Assembly (NCBI RefSeq): GCF_016892705.1
Contig: NZ_JAFEMB010000001.1
Span: 1,674,001 to 1,738,000 of the forward strand
Reading direction: 5' to 3'
Length of the DNA stretch: 64,000 nt
Origin: Microvirga pudoricolor
Lineage (GTDB): Bacteria; Pseudomonadota; Alphaproteobacteria; Rhizobiales; Beijerinckiaceae
Shown piece after piece: positions 18,332 to 26,811 of the stretch. Numbering within the stretch: position 1 is the stretch's first letter; each line of letters starts with the position of its first letter. The position numbers were made by a program, and so were the translations under genes. The notes beneath the pieces were generated by a model. The model did not search any database. It was not told the origin of the DNA and saw only the letters and a list, made by a program, of their open reading frames with translations.

Positions 18332-18941
18332 CCGTCGATCCTGCACCGCGCCTGCGGCGAAGCCGGACGTAGAGTGCACCAGATCCGCCGTGGTGTGGAG
18401 AGGCTTCGTCGAATCCGACCACAAGAGATCGCAGGTCCGGCAGCCGCAGCCAGTGCGGCACCATCCGGCGCAGGACGCCGCGCTCCTCGAAAAGCGCGCC
18501 CGGGGAGGCGGCTCCGCCTTTCCCGGTGATCACCAGAACGACGGCGTGGCCGGCATTCTGGGCCCGGTGCAGGAACCCGACCAGGGCGAAATGCGCCTCT
18601 TCCTGGCGCATCCCGTGCAAGTCGATGGTGCCGTCCACCGCCCGTGTCCGGCGGCGGAGAGCCTGGAGAGTCTTGCGCTCCACAGGCGCCAACGGCGGAA
18701 CGGCGGGTTTGGGCTGCGGCTTGAGGGGCGGTGGGACAGGGGGCTTTAAAGTGGTTTTGGAAGGGGTTTTGGAAGGGGCCTTATTCGTGGAGCCTTTAGC
18801 CGAGAGAGCCGGAAGCACGGGCGCCGCCTCGGCCTCAGGCTCCTCCGGATAGACCTTGCCCTTCATGGGCTTCACATGCCGGGCCACATGAGCCCAGAGG
18901 CGCTTTTCCTCGGCGCTGAGCGGGCGGCGGCGCTTGGTCAT
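18315..18941 (-). CDS. Smr-domain protein
   Basis: A 208-residue protein with a C-terminal Smr domain, found in MutS2 and in stand-alone nucleases or RNA-processing factors. The domain is recognised by TIDLHGM(R)QEEA near residue 100-112 and VLVITGKGG near 135-143. The middle segment (about 45-85) is Lys/Pro/Ser/Thr-rich, with repeated PSKT units, and looks disordered. It starts 13 bases after mltA ends. It probably acts on nucleic acid, but the substrate is not known. Confidence 0.82.
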   Translation of the reverse strand: MTKRRRPLSAEEKRLWAHVARHVKPMKGKVYPEEPEAEAAPVLPALSAKGSTNKAPSKTPSKTTLKPPVPPPLKPQPKPAVPPLAPVERKTLQALRRRTRAVDGTIDLHGMRQEEAHFALVGFLHRAQNAGHAVVLVITGKGGAASPGALFEERGVLRRMVPHWLRLPDLRSLVVGFDEASPHHGGSGALYVRLRRRRGAGSTDDSLW

Positions 18942-18954
18942 GGCACGAGCTTGG

Positions 18955-20103
18955 TCATCGGGCCGGAAGAAGCACGACGAAACGGGTCGTGTGCCTCATC
19001 AGCCCGGCCCGCGTTCCGGCCTCCGGCCCGCTGCCGACGAAGAAATCGCCTCGCGCGGGTCCCAAGATGGCCGAGCCGGTATCCTGGGCGATCATGAGGC
19101 GGTTCAGGGGATCGGCTTTCTCCAGCGTGACCGGGAGCCGGCCTTCGAGCCAGAAGGGCAGGCCGTAAGGCCAGAGATTGCGGTCGACCGCGAGGCTGCG
19201 GCCCGGCACGAGGGGGTGCCCGGCCCCGCCGACGGGTCCCTCATCGGGGGCAAGCTCCCGGGCCTCGCGAAAAAAGATGTAGGACCGGTTCCGGTGCATG
19301 AGCTCCCGCGCCTCGGCCGGGTTGTCCTTCAGCCAGCCCATGAGCTTTTCCAGCGTCATGCTCTCCAGATCCATGATCCCGCGCTCGACCAGGACCCGGC
19401 CGATGGACGTGTAGGGCCGGCCGTTGCGGCCCGCATAGGCGACCCGCATGACGGAGCCGTCCGTCAGGCGGATGCGGGCAGAACCTTGAACATGGAGGAT
19501 GAAGGCTTCGCCGGGCTCTTTCAGCCAGACGACGGGCTTGGCGCGCTGTCCCAGCGCTCCGCCCTCGATGGCGGCCCGGTCGGGATAGGGCTCGTAACCG
19601 GTTGCGGTGCGTCGCGCGGCCTGGAGACCCGGCTCGATCCCCGGAAGGCTCTCGCCCTGCGGGATCGTCACGAGATCGTCGGGCCGGTCGAGGAGGGGAA
19701 CCGTGAAGGTTTCGGTGCGGGTCCGCGAGCCCCTGAACTCCGGCTCGTAATAGCCGGTCAAAAAACCCCGGCCGGTCTTCAGGACGATTTCATGGGGCCT
19801 GAAATGGGTCTCGAAAAAGCGGCGCGCCTCGGCCTTCGACCGCACGGTCAGGGCTGACGCCGCCTGGCAGACCTCCCGGAGGCCGGCCCCGGCGATCTGG
19901 GCCGGGCGAAGCTCCGCCTGCTTGTCCAGGATGGGCCCGCAGCTGCGCCGGAAGGCCCGGAAGGCAGCCGCGTGATCGTCCTCGGCCCATCCGGCCAGGT
20001 CCGAGAAGGCGAGGGGCTTCAGGTCCGCCTGTTCGGCGAGGGCGGCGTTCATGGTGGGTGTCCCCGCGAGCACGGCCAGGACGGCCAGCCCGGCACGCCT
20101 CAT
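18955..20103 (-). CDS. mltA: membrane-bound lytic murein transglycosylase A
   Basis: Periplasmic lytic transglycosylase that cleaves peptidoglycan to 1,6-anhydromuropeptides. The 382-residue product starts with a signal peptide (MRRAGLAVLAVLAG, then AALA). It has the MltA domain with TGYYEPEFRGS, and the C-terminal 3D domain with its aspartates in MIAQDTGSAILGPARGDFFVG. The ATG at 20103 overlaps the tim44 stop as ATGA. No lipobox cysteine is seen, so the protein may be soluble in the periplasm despite the name. Confidence 0.9.
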   Translation of the reverse strand: MRRAGLAVLAVLAGTPTMNAALAEQADLKPLAFSDLAGWAEDDHAAAFRAFRRSCGPILDKQAELRPAQIAGAGLREVCQAASALTVRSKAEARRFFETHFRPHEIVLKTGRGFLTGYYEPEFRGSRTRTETFTVPLLDRPDDLVTIPQGESLPGIEPGLQAARRTATGYEPYPDRAAIEGGALGQRAKPVVWLKEPGEAFILHVQGSARIRLTDGSVMRVAYAGRNGRPYTSIGRVLVERGIMDLESMTLEKLMGWLKDNPAEARELMHRNRSYIFFREARELAPDEGPVGGAGHPLVPGRSLAVDRNLWPYGLPFWLEGRLPVTLEKADPLNRLMIAQDTGSAILGPARGDFFVGSGPEAGTRAGLMRHTTRFVVLLPAR

Positions 20104-20825
20104 TGCCCCGCTTCGGTCGCGACGAGCTGCCAGTTGGGATTGCGGCTGCCGAGCGTCCGGGCGAAGGTCCACACGTCGGTCACGTCCACCACCGTGTCGG
20201 GGCTGCCGTCCACCACCTGGCCGGACGGATCGCGGGTCACGGTGATGAGCTTGGACAGGATGCGCACCACGATCTGGGCGCTGCTGCCGGCCACCTCGAC
20301 GTTCTCGATATCGGCCTTGTCGATGGACACGAAGGTGGTCTCCACCTTCTCGCCCCGCTTCTCGCGCTCAATGATGGCGCCCTCGAAACCGTCATAGACG
20401 TCCCGGGAGAGCAGGTCCTTCAGGGTCTTGCGGTCGCCCTGCGCGAACGCGATCACGATCATCTCGTAGGCGGCCTTGGCGCCCTCGAGAAACACGCCCG
20501 CGTCGAAGCCGGGCTCGGCCCGGTCGATGGCGTCGAGGCCGTTCGCCACCGGGGTGCCGGGCTCGGCGATGCCCTTCCAGCGCTCGGCGGGCGGAACCGG
20601 AGGAGCGGCGGGCTTGTCGCCGTTCTGGTTCGGCAGCCGGACCACGTTGTCCCGGTCGGCCGCGGGAGCCTCGGGCCGCATGGGGGGCTCCCGGCGGGAC
20701 AACGGGTCGAAGGGCGGCTGCTGCTCGTTACCGGTTTTCTGGCCCAGCACCGAACGAAGGCGCCAGGCGACGAAAACCGCGAGCACGATGAAGATAAGGG
20801 TCGTGATGTCGAAGGAGTCCTGCAT
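20100..20825 (-). CDS. Tim44/TimA-like domain protein
   Basis: A 241-residue protein with an N-terminal membrane anchor, ITTLIFIVLAVFVAWRLRSVLG, at about 8-29. A polar Pro-rich linker follows, and then a C-terminal Tim44-like domain from about residue 100 on (GAKAAYEMIVIAFAQGDRKTLKDLL; VDVTDVWTFARTLGSRNPNWQLVAT). Mitochondrial Tim44 anchors Hsp70 at the import pore; bacterial homologues are inner-membrane proteins of uncertain role. It heads the leftward tim44-mltA-smr-xre operon and is divergent from secB. Confidence 0.85.
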   Translation of the reverse strand: MQDSFDITTLIFIVLAVFVAWRLRSVLGQKTGNEQQPPFDPLSRREPPMRPEAPAADRDNVVRLPNQNGDKPAAPPVPPAERWKGIAEPGTPVANGLDAIDRAEPGFDAGVFLEGAKAAYEMIVIAFAQGDRKTLKDLLSRDVYDGFEGAIIEREKRGEKVETTFVSIDKADIENVEVAGSSAQIVVRILSKLITVTRDPSGQVVDGSPDTVVDVTDVWTFARTLGSRNPNWQLVATEAGQ

Positions 20826-21089
20826 CGTCGATCCGGTTTGAGTCAGTCGATGCCGGCGGCGTCAGGCCTGGGCCGGCACCCGCTCAGGGGTGGAGGGGCG
20901 TTCCCTCGCATATGGGGTCATAGGCTCGTAACATCCACCTTCTCTTGCGACAAGCGACGGGCCTAACGGAATCTTGTTCACCGGGAGGAAGCGTGCTAGC
21001 GCGGGGGTCCATGGCCCGTCGCCGTTTGGGCGCCTCTCAGGCGCTTCGTTCGGGCCCGATCGATCATCCTCCCTCGGAGCAAGACCATC

Positions 21090-21587
21090 ATGGCCGATAC
21101 ACCGGCAACCAACGGGGCCACGCAGGACGCCACCCCGGCCCTGAACGCCCTCGCGCAATATTGCAAGGATTTCTCGTTCGAGAACCCGAACGCGCCGCGC
21201 TCGCTGCAGCCGCAACAGGAAGGCCCGCAGATTAACCTGCAGGTCAACGTCAACGCCAAGCAGCTCGACGAGGCCGATTTCGAGGTCGACCTGACGCTGG
21301 AAGGCAGCGCCAAGGTGGGCGGCAAGGATGTGCTGTTCGCTTTCGAGCTGACCTATTCGGGCGTGTTCCGGGTCCAGAACGTGCCGGCCGACCAGCTTCA
21401 TCCGGTGGTGATGATCGAGTGCCCGCGCCTGCTCTTCCCCTTCGCCCGCCAGATCGTGGCCGAAGCGGTGCGCAACGGCGGCTTCCCGCCCCTCTACATC
21501 GACCCGATCGATTTCGTGGCCCTCTACCGCCAGCGCGCCGCCGAGATGCAGGCCCAGCAGGGCGCCGCAAACCAGACCCTGTCGTAA
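21090..21587 (+). CDS. secB: protein-export chaperone SecB
   Basis: Tetrameric cytosolic chaperone that holds preproteins unfolded and passes them to SecA. The 165-residue product shows the SecB core: [14 protein letters not shown], the VNVNAKQL strand, and the conserved [23 protein letters not shown] near 125-145. The length is typical. It is divergent from tim44 and sits beside the dnaQ-coaE-aroE-maf block, as in Caulobacter and other alphaproteobacteria near the origin. Confidence 0.95.
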   Translation: MADTPATNGATQDATPALNALAQYCKDFSFENPNAPRSLQPQQEGPQINLQVNVNAKQLDEADFEVDLTLEGSAKVGGKDVLFAFELTYSGVFRVQNVPADQLHPVVMIECPRLLFPFARQIVAEAVRNGGFPPLYIDPIDFVALYRQRAAEMQAQQGAANQTLS

Positions 21588-21622
21588 GACGGGACCCGAG
21601 TCGACGCCTTCAAGGACACCGC

Positions 21623-21726
21623 CCTCATCCTGAGGGAATGGCGCAAGCCATTCGTCTCGAAGGATGGTTCCAGCGCTCTCTGGATCCTCCTTCGAGACGC
21701 CGCTTTCGCGGCTCCTCAGGATGAGG
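21623..21726. repeat. palindromic intergenic repeat, CCTCATCC(T/C)GAGG family (copy 3)
   Basis: CCTCATCCTGAGGGAATGGC at the left and CGGCTCCTCAGGATGAGG at the right form the outer stem. TCGTCTCGAAGGATGG and CATCC/CCTTCGAGACG lie inside. It sits between the convergent secB and dnaQ genes and could act as a bidirectional terminator. Confidence 0.75.
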
Positions 21727-21736
21727 TTCTTTCTTT

Positions 21737-22450
21737 TCAGGAAGCCTGCTCTTCGCCGAGATAGCCCCGCCACAGGGCGTTCGGACCGAGGGTCTGAATG
21801 AACGCCTCGTGGGCCTTGCGCTCATCGTCCGTCAGGCGGGACACCAGCGGCCGCTCTTTCCGGGGAGCGGCCGTTTCCGTTGTGAGCGCCACGTTGGTGC
21901 GGGCGGTGCTCTGGAACGACAGGTCGAAGCCGGTCTGCTTGCCGCCGATCAGCTCGATATAGACCTCGGCGAGGATTTCCGAGTCGAGCAGCGCCCCGTG
22001 CTTGGTGCGGCGGGAATTGTCGATTCCATAACGCGAGCACAGGGCGTCGAGGTTGTTGGCCGCGCCGGGATGCTTGCGCCGGGCGAGCGCCAGGGTATCG
22101 ACCGCGTCGGCCAGCGCGAACCTCTTGTGGCCCGTGCGGGCGAGTTCCGCGTTGAGGAAGCCCACGTCGAAGGCCGCATTGTGGATGACGAGGGTCGCGT
22201 CGCCCACGAAATTCATGAAATCGTCGGCGATGGCCGCGAAGACCGGTTTGTCGGCCAGGAACTCGTTGCTGAGCCCGTGCACCTTGAAGGCGCCCTCATG
22301 CACCGGAAATTCCGGGTTGATGTAGACGTGATAATATTGCCCGGTCGGAATGTGGTTGAGGAGTTCCACGCAGCCGATCTCGACAATCCGGTCGCCTTTG
22401 GCGTGGTCGGTTCCGGTGGTTTCGGTATCGAGAACGATCTCACGCAACAT
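21737..22450 (-). CDS. dnaQ: DNA polymerase III epsilon subunit (3'-5' proofreading exonuclease)
   Basis: Proofreading subunit of the replicative polymerase. The product of about 237 residues has Exo I IVLDTETTGTD with the catalytic Asp and Glu, Exo II VIHNAAFDVGFLN, and Exo III HGALLDSEILAEVYIEL. The ATG at 22450 gives the usual MLREIVLDTETTG opening; an in-frame ATG at 22459 is possible. It overlaps the end of coaE by about ten bases. Confidence 0.93.
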   Translation of the reverse strand: MLREIVLDTETTGTDHAKGDRIVEIGCVELLNHIPTGQYYHVYINPEFPVHEGAFKVHGLSNEFLADKPVFAAIADDFMNFVGDATLVIHNAAFDVGFLNAELARTGHKRFALADAVDTLALARRKHPGAANNLDALCSRYGIDNSRRTKHGALLDSEILAEVYIELIGGKQTGFDLSFQSTARTNVALTTETAAPRKERPLVSRLTDDERKAHEAFIQTLGPNALWRGYLGEEQAS

Positions 22451-23063
22451 CGAAGGCATCCCGCATCACTCGCCCGGAGCGTCCGGCGAGACAGGTTAAG
22501 ATATCGCGCACCTGCGCCCGCGCCGAGGGGAAGCCGCGCCCTGTGTCCACAAGGAAATGGGCTTTTTCTCGCTTTTGCGCATCCGGCATCTGCTTGGACA
22601 GGATGAGCTGAAATTTTTCCTCCGTCATACCGGGCCGGGCGAGAACACGCGCGCGCTGGATCTCGGGCGCGGCCGTGACGACCGCGACGGCGTCGCAGCG
22701 CGCCTGTCCGCAGGTTTCGAAGAGCAGGGGGATGTCGAGGACGGCAAGGCCCGCGCCCGACTTTGCGGCCCGTTCGAGAAACGCCGCCTCCTCGTCCCGC
22801 ACCAACGGATGGACGATGGCCTCCAGGCGCCGCATCGCGTCGGGCTGGCCGAGAACCAGCCGGCCGAGGATCGCGCGATCCACCGCGCCGTCCACGACCG
22901 CCTCGGGAAACGCCCCGGCCATGAGCGGAACGGCGCGGCCGCGATAGAGGGCGTGAACGGACGCATCCGCATCGTGCACCGGCACGCCGCGCTCCCGGAA
23001 GAGGGCGGCGGTGGCGGATTTGCCCATCCCGATCGATCCCGTGAGCCCCAGCACGAAGGTCAT
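22440..23063 (-). CDS. coaE: dephospho-CoA kinase
   Basis: Final step of coenzyme A synthesis, phosphorylating the 3'-hydroxyl of dephospho-CoA. The 207-residue product opens with the P-loop LTGSIGMGKSATAALF. It has the family motif GVPVHDADASVHALY near 26-40 and the lid segment RVLARPGMTEEKFQLILSKQM near 140-160. It overlaps aroE upstream by four bases and dnaQ downstream, in one leftward operon. Confidence 0.95.
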   Translation of the reverse strand: MTFVLGLTGSIGMGKSATAALFRERGVPVHDADASVHALYRGRAVPLMAGAFPEAVVDGAVDRAILGRLVLGQPDAMRRLEAIVHPLVRDEEAAFLERAAKSGAGLAVLDIPLLFETCGQARCDAVAVVTAAPEIQRARVLARPGMTEEKFQLILSKQMPDAQKREKAHFLVDTGRGFPSARAQVRDILTCLAGRSGRVMRDAFDVA

Positions 23064-23905
23064 TTCGGCCTCTCGAGATCCGCCACGATCAGCGCCCGCA
23101 GTTCTGGTGTCACCCGCGGCTCGACCCCGAACCAGCGCCGGAAGCCCGGCACGGCCTGGTGCAGCAGCATGCCGAGCCCATCCACAATCCGCAGGCCCCT
23201 GGCCTCGGCGGTGGCTAGGAGGGGCGTTTTCAGCGGCACATAGACGATGTCCGCCACGATGGCGCCGGGCTTGGCGTCCGTCAGCGCGATGTCGAGGGGC
23301 GGCTGGCCCGCCATGCCGAGCGACGTGGTGTTGACGATGAGGCCCGCCTGGCGCGCCGCCTCGTTCAGGTCCTCCCAGGCGACGGCTTCGAGGTCTTGGC
23401 CCGTCGGATCGAGATCCCGCACGAGGTCGGCGGCTTTCGCGGCGGTGCGGTTCGCCACCCGGATCGGCCGGATGCCGCGCTCCTGCAATCCGGCCACGAC
23501 GCCCCGCGCGGCGCCGCCCCCGCCGATCACGAGCGCGCCGCCTTCAACGGCGTCCCAGCCCTCGCCCAGGCTCTGGTCGAGATTCGCCATGAAACCCTCG
23601 ACATCGGTGTTGTCGCCCCACAGGACGCCGTCCTCGACCCAGACCGTGTTGACCGCGCGCAGGCGCTCGGCCCGGGACGTACGCCGGTCCACCACCGCGA
23701 AGGCGGCCTCCTTGTGGGGAATGGTCACGTTGCCGCCCGCATAGCCGTTCGCCGCGAAGCTTTTCAGGAAACGGGCCAGATCCTGGGGCGCGACCTCGAT
23801 CCCCTCATAGGAGCCGTCGAGCCCATGCTTCCGCAACCAATGGCCGTGGATGAGAGGCGAGCGGGAATGCTGGATCGGCTGGCCGATGACGAAGGCCTTC
23901 GCCAT
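23060..23905 (-). CDS. aroE: shikimate dehydrogenase
   Basis: NADPH-dependent reduction of 3-dehydroshikimate in aromatic amino acid synthesis. The 281-residue product has the shikimate-binding opening IGQPIQHSRSPLIHGHWL and the catalytic lysine in NVTIPHKEAAF near residue 58-68. The nucleotide loop GGALVIGGGGAARGVVAGL lies near 121-139. The order maf-aroE-coaE-dnaQ, directly beside the origin, is the conserved alphaproteobacterial one. Confidence 0.95.
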   Translation of the reverse strand: MAKAFVIGQPIQHSRSPLIHGHWLRKHGLDGSYEGIEVAPQDLARFLKSFAANGYAGGNVTIPHKEAAFAVVDRRTSRAERLRAVNTVWVEDGVLWGDNTDVEGFMANLDQSLGEGWDAVEGGALVIGGGGAARGVVAGLQERGIRPIRVANRTAAKAADLVRDLDPTGQDLEAVAWEDLNEAARQAGLIVNTTSLGMAGQPPLDIALTDAKPGAIVADIVYVPLKTPLLATAEARGLRIVDGLGMLLHQAVPGFRRWFGVEPRVTPELRALIVADLERPK

Positions 23906-23917
23906 GCAATGAATTCC

Positions 23918-24535
23918 TTAGAATGCGAGACAGCCGAGACCGCGCAGGGCTGACAGGAGAGGGATGAGCGGGAGGCCCAGGATGGTGGAATGATCGCCTT
24001 CGATGCGCTCGAAGAGATGAATCCCGAGGCCCTCGACCTGATAGACGCCGGTGCTGACCAGGACGGACGAGTCCGCGCGGTCCAGGTACAGGTTGATGGC
24101 GTCGGGTCCAAGTTCGCGCATGGTCAGGCGGGCCGTGGCGTCGAAATCCGACAGAATCTCACCGTCCCGCGCCAGGCATCCGGCCGCATGAAGCGCGTGC
24201 GTTCGGCCCGACAGCCGCGACAATTGTTCGAAGGCTTCGTCCCGGCCGCCTGGCTTGTGAAACAGGATGCCGTCGCAGGCCAGCACCTGATCGGCCCCCA
24301 GAACGATACGGGCCGGATGCCGTCGGCTGACCGCAAGCGCTTTCTCACGTGCGAGACGAGCCGCGAGGGCAGGCGGAGAGAGACGGTCCGAAGCGGCTTC
24401 CATCTCGATGGCCCGCTCGTCCACGCCGGGCGCTTCGGTCTCCGGCACGATCCCGGCGGATTCGAGCAGGGCTCGGCGCGTTCGGCTGGTGGAGGCCAGC
24501 AGGAGCGGGGAGGGGGCGGCCCAGACGGGAGGCAT
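23918..24535 (-). CDS. maf: Maf-family nucleotide pyrophosphatase
   Basis: Hydrolyses non-canonical or modified nucleoside triphosphates (house-cleaning). The 205-residue product has the Maf opening LLLASTSRTRRALLESAG, the conserved ARLAREKALAV helix, VLGADQVLACDG with the catalytic aspartate, and ITGVYQVEGLG near the C-terminus (read as STGVYQVEGLG). The ATG shares a base with the stop of the upstream gene (TGATG), so the two are coupled. Confidence 0.9.
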   Translation of the reverse strand: MPPVWAAPSPLLLASTSRTRRALLESAGIVPETEAPGVDERAIEMEAASDRLSPPALAARLAREKALAVSRRHPARIVLGADQVLACDGILFHKPGGRDEAFEQLSRLSGRTHALHAAGCLARDGEILSDFDATARLTMRELGPDAINLYLDRADSSVLVSTGVYQVEGLGIHLFERIEGDHSTILGLPLIPLLSALRGLGCLAF

Positions 24536-25383
24536 CAGGATTCCGCGATGAATTTCAGGCGATGGTCGCGGTAATAGTCCAGGATCGCGGCGGCTGTCTC
24601 CTCGATGGAGCGGCGCGTCACGTCGATCATGGGCCAGTTGTGCCGGGCGAACAATTTGCGCGAGGCCGCGATCTCCTCGGCCACCGAATTCCGGTCCACA
24701 TAGGAGGTGTCGTCGTCGGCCCTGAGGCTGAGCAGCCGGTTCTGGCGGATCTGCACGATGCGCTCCGGCGTCGCCACGAGCCCCACGATGAGGGGACGCC
24801 GGGCCTTTTCCAGCACGTCCGGCGGTGGCACCCCCGGCACTAGGGGGATGTTGGCGGTCTTGACACCCCGGTTGGCGAGATAGATCGCCGTCGGCGTCTT
24901 GGAGGTGCGGCTCACCCCCACCAGCACCACGTCGGCGTCCTCCAGGTCGAGGGGCAGGTGCCCGTCATCGTGCAGGAGGGTGAAGTTCATGGCGTCGATG
25001 CGCTTGAAATATTCGGCGTTCAGCATGTGCTGCGCCCCCGGGCGGGCGGTCGAGGCGGTGCCCAGATAGGACGACAGCAGGGAGTGAACCGGTTCGAGCA
25101 CCGACAGATAGGGCGAGCCGGTGGCGCGGCAGACCTCTTCGAGGCGCTGCGACAGGTCCTGCTCGACCAGGGTATAGAGCACGATGCCCGGCGCGGTCTC
25201 GATCTCGGCGATCACCCGCTCGAGCTGGGTCGAGGAGCGTACGAGCGGGTAGACGTGCTCGATGGCCGCGATGCCTTCGTATTGCGCCACCGCGGCGCGG
25301 GCCACGGTGATCAGGGTCTCGCCCGTGGAGTCGGATACGAGGTGAAGATGGAAGTAGCTGCGTCCCACACAGGCCCCCTGCAT
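24535..25383 (-). CDS. pyruvate, phosphate dikinase regulatory protein (PPSR/DUF299 bifunctional kinase-phosphorylase)
   Basis: A 282-residue member of the family whose enzymes use ADP to inactivate, and phosphate to reactivate, pyruvate phosphate dikinase or PEP synthetase. It shows [15 protein letters not shown] at the N-terminus and the P-loop-like [21 protein letters not shown] near residue 155-175. The start could be the ATG at 25383 or a GTG at 25368 with AGGGGG before it. This is the RP001-type gene that flanks oriC in Caulobacter and Rickettsia, opposite hemE. Confidence 0.88.
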   Translation of the reverse strand: MQGACVGRSYFHLHLVSDSTGETLITVARAAVAQYEGIAAIEHVYPLVRSSTQLERVIAEIETAPGIVLYTLVEQDLSQRLEEVCRATGSPYLSVLEPVHSLLSSYLGTASTARPGAQHMLNAEYFKRIDAMNFTLLHDDGHLPLDLEDADVVLVGVSRTSKTPTAIYLANRGVKTANIPLVPGVPPPDVLEKARRPLIVGLVATPERIVQIRQNRLLSLRADDDTSYVDRNSVAEEIAASRKLFARHNWPMIDVTRRSIEETAAAILDYYRDHRLKFIAES

Positions 25384-25397
25384 AAGGAGTCGATGAA

Positions 25398-25406
25398 TGT
25401 GGATAG
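25398..25406 (-). promoter_or_regulatory. DnaA-box-like site
   Basis: On the minus strand this reads CTATCCACA, one mismatch from the DnaA consensus TTATCCACA. It is the strongest such match in the predicted origin. Confidence 0.5.
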
Positions 25407-25560
25407 TTCGCTTGTGTTTCCGGGTCCAGCGAAAGCCCCCTGTGGACCGCTCCGGATTCCGTCAACAGATCCGTCCGATGGGGGACCCGGGAATCGGACT
25501 CGTGGGAGAATCCGGTACGAATCGATTCCCAAACGTGACTTTGAATCGGATCGGACCGCG

Positions 25561-25575
25561 TTAGGGATCTGTTAA
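25561..25575 (+). promoter_or_regulatory. CtrA-like binding site (TTAG-N7-TTAA)
   Basis: TTAGGGATCTGTTAA matches the CtrA full site TTAA-N7-TTAA with one mismatch. It lies inside the predicted origin, where CtrA silences initiation in Caulobacter. Confidence 0.4.
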
Positions 25576-25619
25576 GCTTTAAGAATTCGGAAAGGATTGT
25601 GGCGGGGGCGTCTCACCCG

Positions 25620-25634
25620 TAAACGAGACGTTAA
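25620..25634 (+). promoter_or_regulatory. CtrA-like binding site (TAAA-N7-TTAA)
   Basis: TAAACGAGACGTTAA has the correct 7-base spacing and one mismatch from TTAA-N7-TTAA. It lies 59 bases from the first candidate site. Confidence 0.35.
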
Positions 25635-25704
25635 CGAAACGCCGGATGTGGAGGTCCTGTGGACGGGGTTGCGGCTTTACGATTCACGGCCCAAGAGAAA
25701 CAAC

Positions 25705-25727
25705 AGATTCTCAGAATCTAAGATTCT
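25705..25727. repeat. triple AGATTCT/AGAATCT iteration in the AT-rich end of the origin
   Basis: AGATTCT, C, AGAATCT, A, AGATTCT: three 7-mers in alternating orientation, each containing a GANTC site. It lies 22 bases before the hemE start, so it could serve the origin, the hemE promoter, or both. Confidence 0.55.
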
Positions 25728-25749
25728 ATCTTTTTAGAAGAGAGGCCTT

Positions 25750-26799
25750 GTGACGGAGCGTTCCCCCAAAAAGACCTCATCCAAGACGATCCTGCGCGTG
25801 CTCGATGGCGAACCTGTCTGGCCGCTGCCGATCTGGATCATGCGGCAGGCGGGCCGGTATCTGCCGGAATACCGCGCCACCCGGGCGGAAGCGGGATCGT
25901 TCCTCGATCTCTGCTACAACCCGAAGCTCGCCACCGAGGTGACGCTTCAGCCGATCCGCCGCTACGGCTTCGACGCCTCGATCCTATTCTCCGATATCTT
26001 GGTCATTCCCCATGCCTTGGGCCAGGAGGTCCGCTTCGTCGAGAACGAAGGCCCCAAGCTCGACCCGGTCACGTCAGAGACCGATCTGGCGCGGCTGGCC
26101 GAGGAATTGCCCCTGAGCCGTCTGGAGCCGGTTTTCGAGACCCTCGACCGTTTGCGGGGTGCTCTCCCGTCCGAGACCACGCTTCTGGGCTTCTGCGGGG
26201 CCCCCTGGACGGTCGCGAGCTACATGATCGCCGGGAAGGGCACGCCGGATCAGGCACCGGCCCGCCTGACCGCCTATCGCGATCCCGCCTTCATGCAAAA
26301 GCTGATCGACAAGCTGGTCGAGGCCTCGACGGTCTACCTCATCCGGCAGATCGATGCGGGCGCCGAGGCCGTGCAGATCTTCGAGAGCTTCGGCTCGGCC
26401 CTGCCGCCGGCGCTCTTCGACCGCCTGTCCCTGGAGCCCATCCGCCGCATCGTGTCCGGCCTGAAGGCGGCCCGCCCGGCCGCGCGGGTCATCGTGTTCG
26501 TGCGGGGCGGGGGCGCCCATCTCAGGCGCTTCGCCGAGAACGGCATCGGCGACGCGCTCGCCCTGGACTGGACCCTCGATCCCACCCTCGTCCTGCCGAC
26601 GCTGCCCGGCATCGCCACCCAGGGCAATCTCGATCCGCTGGCGCTCATCGCCGGGGGAAAGCCCCTGGAGAACGGCATCGACCATGTCCTGGAGGCGGCT
26701 CGCGGCCGCCCGCACATCTTCAACCTCGGTCACGGCATCCTGCCCGAGACCCCGACCGAGCACGTCTCCCAGCTCGTGGCCCGCGTGCGCGGCGCATAA
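25750..26799 (+). CDS. hemE: uroporphyrinogen decarboxylase
   Basis: Decarboxylates uroporphyrinogen III to coproporphyrinogen III in haem and corrin synthesis. The 349-residue product carries the signature PIWIMRQAGRYLPEYR near residue 22-37. It also has the second family stretch GFCGAPWTVASYMIAG near 145-160 and FNLGHGILPETP at the C-terminus. It starts with GTG at 25750, preceded by AGAGAGG. It directly borders the predicted origin and is followed by hemJ 12 bases on. Confidence 0.95.
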   Translation: MTERSPKKTSSKTILRVLDGEPVWPLPIWIMRQAGRYLPEYRATRAEAGSFLDLCYNPKLATEVTLQPIRRYGFDASILFSDILVIPHALGQEVRFVENEGPKLDPVTSETDLARLAEELPLSRLEPVFETLDRLRGALPSETTLLGFCGAPWTVASYMIAGKGTPDQAPARLTAYRDPAFMQKLIDKLVEASTVYLIRQIDAGAEAVQIFESFGSALPPALFDRLSLEPIRRIVSGLKAARPAARVIVFVRGGGAHLRRFAENGIGDALALDWTLDPTLVLPTLPGIATQGNLDPLALIAGGKPLENGIDHVLEAARGRPHIFNLGHGILPETPTEHVSQLVARVRGA

Positions 26800-26811
26800 G
26801 GCTCACCCACG

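Larger units (their letters stand above)
25384..25749. other. oriC: predicted chromosomal replication origin (oriC)
   Basis: This non-coding gap separates the ppsR-type gene and hemE, the exact position of the Caulobacter origin. Transcription diverges from it. I count twelve GANTC sites: 25387, 25455, 25491, 25497, 25508, 25519, 25524, 25543, 25681, 25706, 25714 and 25722. About one or two would be expected by chance. TGTGGATAG at 25398-25406 is one mismatch from the DnaA box; weaker TGTGG-core words lie at 25441, 25647 and 25658. The part nearest hemE, 25690-25740, is the most AT-rich and could be the unwinding element. No replication data are available here. Confidence 0.75.
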
